From assembly GCA_949987565.1 (NCBI GenBank), contig OX465113.1:2634372-2698371 (forward strand): DNA of 64,000 nucleotides. The letters are read 5' to 3'. The notes beneath the pieces were generated by a model. The model searched no databases. It had not been told where the DNA came from and was given only the letters and a program-made list of their open reading frames with translations. This DNA is from Luidia sarsii (Eukaryota; Echinodermata; Asteroidea; Paxillosida; Luidiidae). The first letter of the stretch is position 1. Each line of letters starts with the position of its first letter. Positions 22,301 through 35,000 of this stretch are shown piece after piece. The position numbers and the translations under genes are program-made.

Positions 22301-25241
22301 GGAAATTAATTATTACTTCTGCTAAAAGAAAGAGGAATCACAGAGCAAACTACATAGGAATATATGTGTATTTCCAAGCCAAAAATTGGAATGTGTTGTC
22401 AAGAGCTTGTAAAAAGTGATACAATTTTTACCAAAAAAGAGGAACGGTTCCTTCAAAATAGGAATGGCAGATATGCAGAATGCACATGCAGTGGTATTGT
22501 ACATCATGCAGTGAAAACTCGTAAATCAATGTTGCATACAGTACATTTATATGAGGTATTTAGGTCAAAGTAAAATGCATGTGTCCCTTTCCTATTGTAG
22601 AATAACTTGTTATTCTGGGTACGAAGTTATGTAGAACAAGGTACTCTAAATGTTCTAAAATTCTAAGCAATGTGAAAATGACAAAAGCAGTGCAATTCTG
22701 GATACATTCTACATGTACTTTGGGGGAAGAATGTGAGGTGAAAAAAGTTCCACACTATTGTCATTTTGTCTTCAGATTCTAGTAAACACCCCTGTGGGCT
22801 GCGGCTGCCTGCCTTTGTCTGTTTGTCCATGTAAACCCCCTGGGCTGCAGGCCACGCAATGACCCAGAGATACTGGCTCCTTGACAAACAGCTTGCTAAG
22901 TTGCTATAGAGTGGAGACCTTTTACCCATTGTGAGGCAGTGGAGTGTCAGTAACTGCCACAGAAAAAAAACAGCCATAGACACCCTCTGGCACGGTCTAT
23001 GCAGGTAAGTTGGAACGGGCCATGTACAGTGTACATGCATGGGTAATAGTTCCTTGTGGCACATATTCGCCTACATTATGATTGTGTGTACCCGACATGT
23101 ACACAGTACATTTACCTTGACCTTATTATGGGACCCATTGGAAGTTTACTTCAAAGAAACACTTTGATTGTCTGTCAGCTATAACACTCAGATATTAATT
23201 ATGTGATCCAAACAAAGTGTTCATCAAAGTTTATTAATTGTGGTCACTGTTTGGGTGAAAATTGAAAGTATATGTACGTACTCTATAATAAATTTTGCCA
23301 ACATAAAAAGTTGCATTATTTTTCATATCAACATTCCCAATGTTTTAGTTTTTAAGTAGATCTTTTTAATTACACGACTGCATAATTAATTACATACCAA
23401 AAAAATCAAATAATGCAATCAATGGTACTGGATTTAATACATCACTAAGAACTTGGAAGTAATTTGCAAGGTTTTTTTTCTTTCATTGAAATACTAAAGG
23501 CAGTGGAAGTGTATTTTCCAACATGGTAGATCATGAAATGGATTGGAGGCTTATGTATCAACACTGGTTTTAAGTTGCAAAGTAATCTCATTGAAGGAAT
23601 TACAATCAATTCCTTGAAAGCCTTGAACAAAATGCATACAAGGTCTACAATGCACACTTGCACAGGTGTATATTTATGTATATTATGTACATCATGTATG
23701 TGACACTGACACATTCAGTTCAGTACAATATCAAGAAATAGTGGCAGAATCATGACAAAGTCCCATAATGGGATCAAATATCAGTACAGCAAAGTACACG
23801 ATCAAACCACAATTCCGAAACAGTGAAAGATATGAGTGCTTTAATTAAATACTGACAATTAGGACCAGGCCAGAAATAAGTCACCCCCTTCCTACATTTT
23901 CCAGGAAAAATAAAAAGTTTGAGCTTGACAAAGTGGTACGTTTTGTTGACCTCAAACCATTTGTCTGCCATTTGTTTTAAAAAGAGAAATGATCGCCTGC
24001 TAGATCAATTTTTGTGGCCTTCATTTGTCTTGACACAGAGGTTTGATTTACATTCTCAATCTCACCTGATAGGAAGGACACTTCACTTGACTTGAAGCTT
24101 TTACTTGATCCATTCTGACATAACGACACGAAGCAGGTTATTTGCACAACATAGCGAGCAGACTCCTTCAAGGAAGTCAGGTGAAACGTTCCGGAAGGGG
24201 GTAAGTTCGGTTCCACAATCACCAAAGACGTCAGGTTTTCAAAGTAGAGTAGGTCGCAGCATCTGGCTTGGACGTAGGCAGCTATTGTCCAGGTAACCAT
24301 GGTGACATTTTGCAATGGGTCTTTCTCCACACACACGAAGACATCATTGAATAGATCTGAAGGGAAAAAAAGGATACATGTTAACTTAAATGATGTATGC
24401 AAACAATATTTATGTCAAAGCGATTACACAACTAGAGACAACATCTCACTTCATGGATCTGCCTCATGCAATTGCAATATTTTATCATTTATGCGCATGA
24501 TCAGCAATATAGAACTTAGATTTTGAAGGTGAATTATAGAAGTCCAACATTTCTCATCAGCTTGCTTCTGAAGCTCATGTTCAACTACTGCAGGCTGGAG
24601 TATAACTAAGGATACCAATAATATTGCAATAACTGAATAGAATAATCAAAGTATTGCGTCTTGTGTCCTGAGCCCTTTTCACACTGGTAATCCTTTTCTG
24701 TTTTTGCAGATGCAATGGAACCCACTATGAAAACTGTTGGAAAACAAATTGTGTACAAAAGTGTACAATACTACAAAGTACTACAAGTCATGTGTAGGTT
24801 TGAGAAAGTGTTTCGATCAAAGCATGAAGGTGATCAAAATTCAAAATCAAAAGGAAAAGGTAATTTGGCTTTTTTTGTGTTTGACTTTTGAGTAATTGAG
24901 GTTTTAATTCATTGTGCCGTGCAATAAAATTTAAAAAACAACAACCCGAACCCAGATTATTGCACTAGTTGCCATTCTAATCACAAAATATGTGACTGAG
25001 ATTTGAAATCAATATCGGGGATCAAAAAGGGAAAACTGGCAATCATCAAAATCTGGCATTTTGGCAAGGAGTTCTTTTTTTATCACGAAACTGTTTAAGT
25101 AGGCACACGATGGACCACCCTGTATTTCATCACTTTCAAATGGTATTCCCCCTTACCCTTGACTTACGTACCTGGGTTGGTGGTGGAAGCTGTGCACATT
25201 TTGATCACGAACCCGAAGCAGATTGCTGTTGCTAACAGCAT
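19342..25241 (-). CDS. type I membrane protein with two FN3-like domains, unrecognised
   Basis: Minus-strand exons: 25241-25172, 24356-24066, 22192-22139, 21607-21341, 20531-20315, 19417-19342; phases are 1 throughout except the last (2); about 324 residues. Exon 1 gives a signal peptide (MLLATAICFGFVIKMCTA); an in-frame ATG at 25337 would add 32 residues. Exons 2 and 4 each encode one whole ectodomain module of roughly 90 residues. The two modules resemble each other: VFVCVE/IYVCIQ, VTWT/QWWT, CCDLLYF/CTMYYTT, LPPSGTF/LPPNGSM, VQITCF/VTMRCF. The Trp and the late L..Y/V.V.I pattern suggest a divergent FN3 fold. Exon 5 holds the TM helix (ALAFSIVFGFVVLSVLA) followed by KRYKRYVRRRSQ; exon 6 ends in an acidic stretch (IETEEEEAAEEAA). 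I do not recognise the family. It converges on the cytokine receptor, and the ectodomain type makes a receptor or co-receptor role possible, but that is inference. Confidence 0.75.
19903..20272. repeat. GGGATAATAA/ATGGGATG minisatellite
   Basis: Short units of 5, 10 and 15 bases built from GGGAT, GGGATAATAA and GGGATAAGAT. It lies in the last intron of the FN3-like membrane protein gene, 40 bases from exon 5. The minus-strand open frame rich in Ser-His-Pro-Ile is a by-product. Confidence 0.9.
21100..21240 (+). repeat. dispersed hairpin-GAAACGTC repeat, near-full copy
   Basis: Order of parts: TTGTCCTTGTCACTCTGCCT, TTGAGAAA, hairpin GGTCCTGCTAGGATC, GAAACCTCAGGCCCACTAAA, then TTTAGTCAGTAAACAGTTTG and CAACATTTTTGTATATCAC. 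The same order recurs in whole or part at least 15 times in the window. Confidence 0.75.
21713..21906 (+). mobile_element. tRNA-Ser-like SINE, copy 2
   Basis: Same 5' leader GGTACCCGCCGCTATACA as copy 1, then GGCTCGGTGGTCAAGTGG, TTAAGACG, a loop with AGA (TGCTAGAAAGCA) as in serine tRNAs, and a B box in GCGGGTTCGAATCCCGCC. The tail GGGCAAAGCACTGAGCATTC and GTCGAGCAGGGCAAAACCT is conserved. Confidence 0.8.
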
Positions 25242-25337
25242 ACTGGTTAGGCCAAAACATCTGTCCTTCGGGCCCGCGGATGGACAGAGGCACAAAGGTG
25301 GCAAAAAATGCGCAATTTGCAAACCAATTTTGGACAT

Positions 25338-27134
25338 CGATCAAGGGGGCTGTGGCAGCGCTACATTTTCGACAGCTGACCGTAACGTTACGGTGGTATC
25401 CTTACACACCACGCTTGTTTACACGATGCCAAGTACCAGCGAAAGGCCATTTAATCGCGCAACGTATTTGTTGGTAAGAGGCGCGTATTTAGTTTCCGGA
25501 AATGCAATGATAGGGAACGATGCTAATGTGCCCTTTAGTTCAAACCCTCCTAAAGAGTTTCGTTCGATCAGAACCGGAAATGTAATATGACTTTCAAATA
25601 GCTTGTTATTGGCCGAGAATTAATAATTCATCAGTGATGTTCTTTTAGTTTTACGGCCCCTGGGAAAAGGTTGCATCGATCGGTTTATGAATTTCCAATG
25701 AATAGGCCTAGAGGTAGAGCAGTTAGGCTACATGTTACAAATTTTATTGTATGTGAGAATAATGTTGTCTGAATGAAGAGCAACTTGTTCGATCCATGTC
25801 TTCCAGCTAACTTACTAAGTTGATCATTATGGTTGATCTAATCGATGATCAAGGGAAAAAAATCAAACTCGAGTTCCCTCTGGCATCCGATGATAGAAGC
25901 AAGATCCGCAGTTGTCAGTTCTAAGCTCCCTGACCTCTTTGCTGCAGGAAAACTTGCACTAAAGAAAATGTTGGTTCACTGAACAGCTAACAGGGTGTAC
26001 CACCGTGACTACTGACAAATGGTCAGATCGCAAAATAAGGTCCTAGCTTTCTTGGAGTAACTGCGCACATTATCGGTAAGAAAAACAAAATGAATATTCA
26101 CATTTAGTTGTTTAATTATCAGTGTTTATTCCACTGACACGTACTGAACCAGTTGGATTTGATTTCCTAGTAAGAATGGACACAATTTGGACAGGATAAT
26201 TAATTAGAGTAATGATTGAGTGTCCAAAATCACACCGAGGTTAGATAGAAGATTTGTACTATTTGTCAAGGTAGGACAATAGTTAACAGGTTTTAGATGT
26301 GGTTTTGAATTGGTTTTGAATTTCTTTGAATTTCTTCCTTGCTTGTAGCGAGCGAGATATCCGCGTGTCATTTAGTGGAGAGCAAGTAGCGTATGACGTC
26401 ATAAATGATGGCGTATCGCCGTATCCGTTGCACTATTCGTATCCCGCCGATCGACTGCACATTTTTCCCCCTTTTTTTCTAGGGTTATTACCAGAAAATC
26501 CAATCGGCTAAGAACACCAGCATTGCAAAGAAAATGAGAGGTGAAGGTCCAATTCACAATTTGGAGTATAGTTACAAGACCTAAGAACTTTCTGGTGTGG
26601 ATTTATTCGCCTCGAAAGTAAGGGTTTTTTGTCAATGCGTTCTATATCTAGTGGGAACTCAAACTAGTGGTCTGCTACCGAGGTCGCATGCGCACAATGC
26701 TTTGCGCAGCATGCAGCGCCCTCTAGTGAAAATTGGCTAAATTGGGATAAGGTCTATTCTGGAACACCGTTTTCGATTGAAACAGAATAAAATTTCTGAT
26801 TTTCTTTAGCTCTACATATTATTCTTGAATTTCCCTAAAAATTTGCCTATGTTTCCTAAATTTCCTTATTTTGTTCAATCCCAAACATAAAATCCATGCA
26901 ACAGCAGGAGCTACGGGGAAGCAACGAAGGCTTCGTACGAATTCATTGGTAACGGCTGGAAAAGTACCAACGAGTCTGTGGAAGTCGTCAACAAGCGGCT
27001 GCAGCCAGTTCCCATAAAGATGCGTGTTACTTTAAGCCGCAGGCAAAAATATTCGGCCACGGGGCACCACGCAAGGAGCTTGCAACAACTTACCGTATGG
27101 ATTCTAATCTCCGAACAAGTTGTTCGATTTAACA
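25338..27134. other. shared upstream region of the membrane protein gene and FAM32A
   Basis: A head-to-head interval of about 1.9 kb with one perfect CRE (26394-26401). No coding exon is seen. Confidence 0.45.
26394..26401. promoter_or_regulatory. perfect CRE palindrome upstream of FAM32A
   Basis: TGACGTCA, the full ATF/CREB site, about 740 bases before the FAM32A start codon and about 1.15 kb from the start of the divergent membrane protein gene. Whether it is used is unknown. Confidence 0.35.
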
Positions 27135-28754
27135 ATGGCTTCACCGTATCAGAGTGCTGGCGGAACTCTCAAACTGAAGGGAATTGGTGAAATAGGGAGT
27201 AAAAAGTAAGCATTTTGTCCATGGATATTAAGAGTGGCAATATTTTAGTTTAATACCTACACCTTAAAAGGGTAGGAAAAAACCTAAATCCTCAAAACAA
27301 GTCAATACTGACAATACAGTAGACCAAATAATTTCATGTTGTTAATTTTATGTCAACAAGACTTAGTCCGAGTAACTTGGACCCAGAGTCGCCCTTTTTT
27401 TAAATGTTGGAGCGGTCGGCTGACAGTCGCCCGAAAAACCAACTTACTCGGACTAAACAAGACTTAGGATGAAAAGCGCCATTGGCTGGCATTGCATTGG
27501 CATTGTCTGGCACAAACACTTGCCGAAATTTTTTATACGTAAAGCCTATTTAGTTTTTAACAACTTAAGACTTACAACATGTACGAGTCTGAAGACGAAG
27601 TCAATACTCAGTGGTCTAGAATAGTCACAATTTGACAATTTACTCAATAGTTATTATATTAGTTTTCGACGGTCAGTTTAGCATCGTTTGTGTTCTTCCT
27701 CTCTGACTTTTATGTGACAATTTACTACTAAAATCCTCCTTTCCGTCCTGTTCTCTTCCTTAACTAGAAAGAAGAAAAAGAGAAAGCTCTCGAAGCAAAT
27801 CAGCGAGCACATTTCAAAGGCAGGGATGTCGTCTGCAGATTTTGAGGACAAAGATGACCAAGATGAGGCGAAGCCACGGAAGGATTTGAGAACGCCAGCT
27901 GAAAAAGCCTTCTCCAAAATCCAAGAGAAACGGGTGAGTTACTGAGTAGTGCCATTATTGATATAATCTGAGATCACATTACTGGAGTACATGTAGAGCC
28001 TAGAGGTGCTTATGAAATTGTAGCAATGGCAGTATAAAAAAATCAGGAGGGCCAGAGGTCACTGCATGTTTTGAATTTTCCAACCAACAGCAAGCTGAGC
28101 GGATACTGCAAAAAGCGCAGAAGAAACACAAAGACCGAGTGAATGTGAGTATGGCCAGCCTACCGCAATTTAAGTCACCCACGGGTTTTGTGTGTGCAGA
28201 GCCTTTTTACTTTTTAGGAAAAAAAGTTAATGGAAGCCTTTTGAATTTTATCACCTACCGATAATAAAATGGGGGCCAGCGGTTAATTTAATCAAACTCA
28301 TTGTAACTTGAGGCCAATCGCAAGACGATGAGCGATGCACGGAAGCCATATTGTCTACCGCAACTTACGATGGATGGGTCATCCAGTCAGAATCATTCAA
28401 CCATTCACTGGGTAATATTTCCAGGGATCATACTCCCACTTTCATTCAGATGCAAACGACCAATTGTTGTAAACCTGGCTTCAGGAGGTCGGGTATCACT
28501 CAAAGTGGATGCAGCTTTTTCAATTCAAGTGAAACAAGTAAAATGAAAAAACTGACTGGGAACTTTCAAACAAATTCAGAAAATTGAAGAAAAAAAAATG
28601 GAAAAATTACAATAAAAAACAATTATTTCAAGAAGAGTATATCTCGGCTGATCCACTGCCCATGTTTGTTATCATCATATTTCAGGAATTTAACAGCAAA
28701 TTGGACACACTGACTGAGCACTTTGACATCCCCAAGGTCAGCTGGACAAAGTGA
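27135..28754 (+). CDS. FAM32A: FAM32A, spliceosomal exon-ligation factor
   Basis: Four exons: 27135-27205, 27768-27933, 28091-28144, 28686-28754; phases 2, 0, 0; 119 residues against 112 in human. The N-terminus GGTLKLKGIGEIGSKK matches the family's LKLKG-VAELG start. A lysine block (KKKKKKRKLSK) spans the first junction, then a variable acidic stretch, then the conserved core (LRTPAEKAFSKIQEKR, AERILQKAQKKHKDRVNEF) and the invariant end LTEHFDIPKVSWTK. In human spliceosome structures FAM32A sits in the post-catalytic complex and its C-terminal tail reaches the active site to help exon ligation. The start ATG follows AACA, and no other in-frame ATG precedes it before the upstream AT-rich DNA. 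It is head-to-head with the membrane protein gene, with the start codons about 1.9 kb apart. Confidence 0.95.
27363..27456. mobile_element. palindromic MITE, TAGTCCGAGTAACTTGG family, short copy
   Basis: TTAGTCCGAGTAACTTGG and CCAACTTACTCGGACTAA enclose a diverged centre in FAM32A intron 1. Confidence 0.7.
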
Positions 28755-29379
28755 GAGGAGAGGGTACGTCCATCCACCGGAACAGCCGATATCAACTATC
28801 ATGGAAACAGCAAAAAAAGAAAAACCTACAAAAGGCACACCGTTATTCTGCTCGTCGTGGGTTCGTGTTTGTGGACCCCGTCAGTGTCACACCAGATGCA
28901 GCATTCTTTCGTCATTTCTGTGACAGCAGTCTCTGTAGGTTGGCACTACAGGGTGGCTGTGGCCGCAATGACGTTGTGACAGCGTTTACGAGACCTTGAA
29001 GCAGTCGTGTCAAGCTCGTCACATCCGTATCAGTTCAGCCGGCCAGCTAGTTGGAGGAGAGGAGCAAGCGGTGATGGCACACCTGGATCGGGTTGCTGTG
29101 TTAATGCTAGTCTTATTCATCAAGATTTTATAAGGAAAGATTGCCTGCTTGTGGTGGTGGGAGGTCCAGTGGCCTAGAATCCATGAACTGGTGGCACCAT
29201 TTCATTCTTGCAGACCGGAAGCATTAGCCCCAAATGCCTCCATTAACCCTGTATATCAGCACAGTGTTTCTGATTTCATGAGTAGCATTTTCCTTCAACC
29301 AGGCGTAATGGATTCTATGACCCAAACGTGTTTAGTTGATTTGAAAGTGTATTTATTAAAAATTGGGAGGTTCTGACTT

Positions 29380-29520
29380 TTTGATCCTAGCACTAGCAGT
29401 AGCAGGACCTTTCTCAAAGGCAGATTGATTCTGCTGGGATCAAAACATCAGGCCCTCCTAATTTTTGCTATTGGCATTTTGGTCATTTTAGTCAGTTTTG
29501 GAACTTGTTTGCATATTACT
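29380..29520 (+). repeat. dispersed hairpin-GAAACGTC repeat with an inverted partial copy
   Basis: A minus-strand piece (GATCCTAGCACTAGCAGTAG, CAGGACCTTTCTCAAAGGCA) abuts a plus-strand piece (CTGCTGGGATCAAAACATCA, GGCCCTCCTAATTTTTG, TTTTAGTCAGTTTTGG). Confidence 0.6.
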
Positions 29521-29977
29521 GAAAGCGTGCTTGTCGATTTTTACAAGTACAGTGACCAAAATATGAACTGGTTTATACAGTACATGTATGCGTATAGGAA
29601 GAAGACTGGAATTGGCAAAAAGTAGTCAGACATAATTTGTTGAACCTTGTAAAGAAATCGTTTTATTTCAAAATTTCTCTTCTAGATACATCAATGTCGT
29701 TTAAGCATAGGTACTAAAAGAGGAATTATCTGAGGAACTGATAACAATTCTTAAACAAAGTAAATATTGGTGGTATGTATGTTAGGCTTTTAGAGATTGA
29801 TTTCAAAGTACATGTATGTTGTACATGTAGACAATTTGTGTGATTGGAAATTTGTGAAATAATGCACCTTTGTTACTTTTTTTTTTTGGCAAAAAATTAT
29901 AAAAATCACTTCTTTTTAAATCATATGAGCACCCCTAAATGTTTCTACAAATGTGAAGACAAGGAATATTTCCTCAG

Positions 29978-29983
29978 AATAAA
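29978..29983 (+). terminator. possible polyadenylation signal downstream of FAM32A
   Basis: AATAAA 1.2 kb after the FAM32A stop codon. A repeat fragment (about 29380-29520) would lie in this 3'UTR, so the assignment is weak. Confidence 0.2.
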
Positions 29984-32000
29984 TGTTTAAACTTTCAAAA
30001 CCATTTTTTTTGTATCATTGGAATATTGTTAATGATCTTACTGGTCCTGATTTTGGACAAATTTTGTTGCAAGTTAAAACATCTTAATCAGTTAATCTGC
30101 ACTCTTATTTCAGTTCTAATAGTCACAGTGAATTTATAATCAAGTGAATAGGAGTAATAGCTGTCCTAATGCCAATGGGCTGGGAAAGTGTCAAACAGAG
30201 CTATGATTAGCAATACTTCTTACTTTTTACACTGCATAGAATGTCTGGCGATTAAACTATTCTATAAACCATATACAATCAATTTTCGCCCTGCGAAAAG
30301 CTTCTTTCAAAAAATCACGAATCCAATCACAAAAAGGAATTTAGAAGTTGTTTTATTAGGATGCCATCAGACTCTACATCTGAGCTGCAAGACATATATA
30401 CATGTATCACTTATTCTGCCTAAAATTTTCTCCCTGAAAACATTAGATGTGTCACTTAGCATGACAGGTTGTTAACCTAAATGTTCCGTCTTGGCCATTC
30501 AGTTAGTTCACTACAGGTGGGGGAGGCTCATGGATCCCAGAGGTCCCGGTTTGATGTTCCAATCCAGTCCTAATTTCTTTGAAAACTTGAATTGTACAAG
30601 AAGTAAAATGAATTGGGACTGTGCTTTGAACGACATTCAGTGGAATGACTACAAGTTTCATGTTGGTAGTTCACAAAGATCTCAACGAGATGGCATTGTG
30701 AACAGCAATGCTGAAATATTCACACTGGTGACTTACAGATTTGGTGTTGATTGAGGGGCATGTTTGATTCGCCGTGGGGGTTAAATGCGTTTCCAGGAAG
30801 AGTAGCAGATTCATGCTGTCATTGCTGTGTCCCAATCACTTTGTACACTCATCTTCAGAGGCTGTTTTACAGCAGGGCAAAATGAACACAACTCGCTATG
30901 CAAGCTGTGAACGTGCAGAAAACATCAATGTTGCACATAACAGACCACACAAAGCACATGAACTTGAACTCTTGGGTTACATGCATTCAATGTGTGACTG
31001 GAATGTCATTTAAAAGTATCACCAGTTGTGAAATGAAGGCAAGCTGGATACACGATCTTGCATCCCGGAAAATTCAATTGTGTTTTCTTTTTTACATTAT
31101 AGACATGATAAGCATCCATGTTTGTTTTCCGGAACTGCAAAGTTGTCTCAACTCTTAGTACACAGGGAGCCAAGGTATGATGGTATGAGTTCACAATTTG
31201 GTCAACTAATTATTAGAAAAAACTGACAACAAACGTCCATCTGAGTTGTTTATGCTGTTCAGTTGTTCAAATGTATTTTACATGTTGAGTTGTCAGTCTG
31301 TCGTGAACAGCTTTTGGGCTTAATGTTGTCAAAATGACTATGCAACATGAAACACTAGTCCTATAACAATGAATATCGCATACGATACTGTGTACAAAAT
31401 CTGACTTTGGCTTTCGCTGTTAATTACGCTTACACAGAAACAAATGTCTATCCAAAGTTTACCAAACCACTCTCTGTGATAGCAGGTCATGTCTGTGGGC
31501 AAGAACCCAAGCATAATGGATTGATCTAGTGCTTGTCGAACCATTTGCTATTTGGGAACAAATGTAATAGGAGCTGGCTTGAGTCTTGAAATTGGCAGGT
31601 GGCTTTAGCCCGGCAAACTTCTTTCTAAAGGGATCTGGCCAATACTAAGGGATCAGATCAGGTTATCACTGCTCACTTGAGGCTATTCAGGCTGACCCAC
31701 AGCAAGCAATTGACTGTTTCTAGATGATGAACCATCCATCCAAATCCATCTTTCAAATCCATTAAATCAGTACTGACCAATCATAGACCATTACTTGCAT
31801 CCAAACCCCCTCAGCCTGATTTGCCAATCAACGACTTTCCTTTTCCTAAACCCTACAAAAAGACCCCTTTGTGTAGCTGGGCCCTTTCTACCCCACAGCA
31901 ATTAACGAATGGACAGTCTTTCTCTCAAGATTTATCCCCCCAGGCCTCCACCACTATCCACACCTCCCCCTTTTTTTGGAATTGATTGGTTTCCTTTTGT

Positions 32001-35000
32001 TCACATCGTATGGAGTATACTGCGCAGCTCGTCAAATTTCATGGAATCGGTGATGAAGAGCGACCGGGAGATGAAGAGACGTTTCCCGTTGGTGTCAAAA
32101 CGCCACATGTTGATCACATTACCTAGGAAGGAATGAGGAAGTGAAGAGGTGAGACTTACTTGTCTAATTCCTAACTGCACTCTTTCTGATGCATACTATT
32201 TTTGTACATTCAGATGATTTTTTTTAAGTTATTGTAGCCCCTTTTTCATGTTGCACCAAATCCAAACAAATACAGGGAAAAAAATTACTAGGAACCTCTG
32301 AACAAATTGAAACAATGGCGAAGAATTATTGCTAATTGGAATCCTGCAGTCTCCTGAGTGCACAATGTCCAAAATGTTTAATAACTGGCTAAGTGGCTCT
32401 TTTCAAAGCCATGCATCCTCTCGAAAGGGATAACTCACATGGCGTCACCGCAAAACAGCGCACATTGTCAGATTGTGCTTACCTTGGTCAGAGCGTAGGT
32501 AGCTGCCCCTGTGATCGGCCACAAAGAAGGTGCCGGCTTCAAAGCTGACCTGCTCGATGTGTCGCATGTTGATGAGGACGTCGTCCACCAGCGGCCGGTA
32601 CATGGTCTCGCCGCGCGGCTTGACCACCTCCGACTGGTAGACGCTGGCCGCGGCCGTCACGGGCAGAAAGTTGCGGCCTGGGGAGAGAGAGAAGGGCAGA
32701 AGCTCCTCACTCATGGGTTCCATGCTGGCTTCGTACATGCTGATACCACAAGGACCACCACCTCCAGTGACATCAACACCTTAGGGATGGTCCCAGCTGG
32801 TTCAGGGACTTGACACCCCCCCCACCCCCCTGAGTAGTTGGTGATCAGAGATTGGAGATACAGTATGCACATTCTATGCTGTCCAAGTAGTCTAAAGTTT
32901 ACACACGTGTATGCTTGTCTTCGTCCGGCTTTGGTTTGGTCGAGTCTGTCAAGCTGCTGTCCGCAGAGCCTAGTGCTCTGCACAGCGAGTCCGGGAGCCT
33001 GCAGGTGCAGCCTGGCTTCAAGCCAGCACAATGCAGCGGTGAGAAGCTGCAGCTGGTGAGCAGAGCAGTCTGCAAAAATGATCACCGCAGTAGTCTGGAG
33101 TCTGGACGCTGTTTATAGCACCAGGTTCACAGGAGCCTTTTGTGTGCGTGTACGGGAACCGGCACCCCTACCAACCAGCTTTTCATGACATGCATTATGC
33201 ATGCACTGAAAGCTCATCCACTGAAAGCTCATCCACTCAAGCTGGGGCAGAGTTGTTTGTTTAAAACAGGAAACAGCCCAATTTCCCATCAGGTTTGGCA
33301 CACCGTATTCATCCCCTCGCAGGCTACAGATATACAGGGGCTCTGAAGCTCAGCAGACAGCTACATGTGCAATCAAGGTGTTGGGCCATCGTGTGAGGGA
33401 CTGAGGGTTCATTTCAGCATAGACCGTTTCACTGCCAAAACGCAGCTTTTCTGATTAATGTTAGATTCTGCCGTGCAGCGCTGCTCTACTGATGCACACT
33501 GCCAGGCAACCTTGCTAACTCTAGCTGCCGGCCCAAACAATACCTTTAACCAATGACAGGAAATCAACATCAGGAAGCTAAGGTCCAAGTACACCAACCA
33601 CAAACTTTAACACATTGATAAGAGGAGATTCTTATCATTGGTTTTCTTTACCATACTACAATGTACATGTATGTATCACATTGAAATTCATACTTTTTAT
33701 GCACATGTGCAAATTTATAATCAGTATTGCTCACACATATACAGTAGAGTCTACATGTAGCTCCCATAAAATGTTATCTGCTTGAATAATTCATTGATAG
33801 AGGTCATCTCCAGATAAATAATCTTAAGCTGCAAGCCTGCAACAATTATTTGCATGCTTTTCGACCATATGCAACTGCAAGCAAAGATTTAATATTTAGC
33901 AATTTTATTTTTTATGATCTCAGGCTTCATATTGTACATAACGTGTATTAAACTGTACTGTAGTTTGTAAATTAGTGGGTTTTTTTACGTTGTCTGCACA
34001 CACTGTGGACACATCCCCTTAATTGTTGAGGGCCTTGGTGACTGGTAGGATTGTCACAGTGGAAATGAATAAAATCATGAGACTGCCAATAAAATAAAGT
34101 ATGATTAAACTCTGCATGTTAGGCTGTGCGCATATTATAATTGCAGGAACTACCAAACTATACAGTGGGACAAAGTCAGGGAGCATAAATTTCCATCTCA
34201 AAAAACAACAACCCTAGCTCCGTTCTCAAACTGCATTCTGTACTTCTGAGTTCTGACCAAAAGTATATAAATCCTATGAGGCTAATGTTTTGGTTCAACC
34301 AGGACCTTTCTCTTTGAGAAAACTTCTCTGAGGATCAAAATGCAAGAAATGCTCAACATTTTCGAGATTTTCTTTTGTAAATGTTTGGTTTTACAGAAAA
34401 TAATTCTGCCATACTTGCCGAGTTCAAGTCACTGATACTGTATCAGAGAATCTAGGGAATATTCAAACTTCACTCACTTCAGAGACACACATTTTTGTTG
34501 CATTGCAAACGGCTTACTGATTAAAATGACCAACATGAATAAGAAAGAATGAGAAATTCTGCCTTTCAGAAAGGTCCTGCTAGGATCAAAACGTTAGGCC
34601 CTCCTAACGTTTTTGAATTAAATCAGGGAATAGATTTGGTCTGCTAAACAGCAAAACCCGTGTATCTGTCGCGGTCTGTTTCAGACGAATGCAGCACAGA
34701 GAGGGGTGGACCAAAGCTGAGTTGATTTAGTTTGCACGAGACTGGAATTACAGAGCAGTCTTCCTCTAGGAATTTATGAAAATTCCTGTCAGGATGGAGG
34801 AAACCCCACAGGCAGTGACTGCTGGCTAGCACAGAGGCCAGCAGAACTTTCTTACCTTGCCATCACTGGAACTCAATGTGCACTGGAGGATTGGACTGTG
34901 ACAGAGTAATTAAGGATTGGGATGGGGGGGGGGGTTGATATGAGAACTGAAAGCAAGTCATGTGAGACTGTCTGCCTAGAATCATATTTCACTCTGAACA

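Larger units (their letters stand above)
28755..32000. other. spacer between convergent genes, no further gene seen
   Basis: FAM32A 3'UTR and AT-rich spacer. It has a repeat copy at about 29380-29520 and a diverged tRNA-like stretch near 30510-30580. Confidence 0.5.

Noticed and set aside
25159..25590. A 143-codon plus-strand frame
   Set aside because: It lies opposite the signal-peptide exon of the minus-strand membrane protein and shows no domain; a shadow frame.
32511..32813. Plus-strand 100-codon frame rich in His and Gly
   Set aside because: Antisense shadow of exon 2 of the orphan gene, whose minus frame joins its neighbours in phase.
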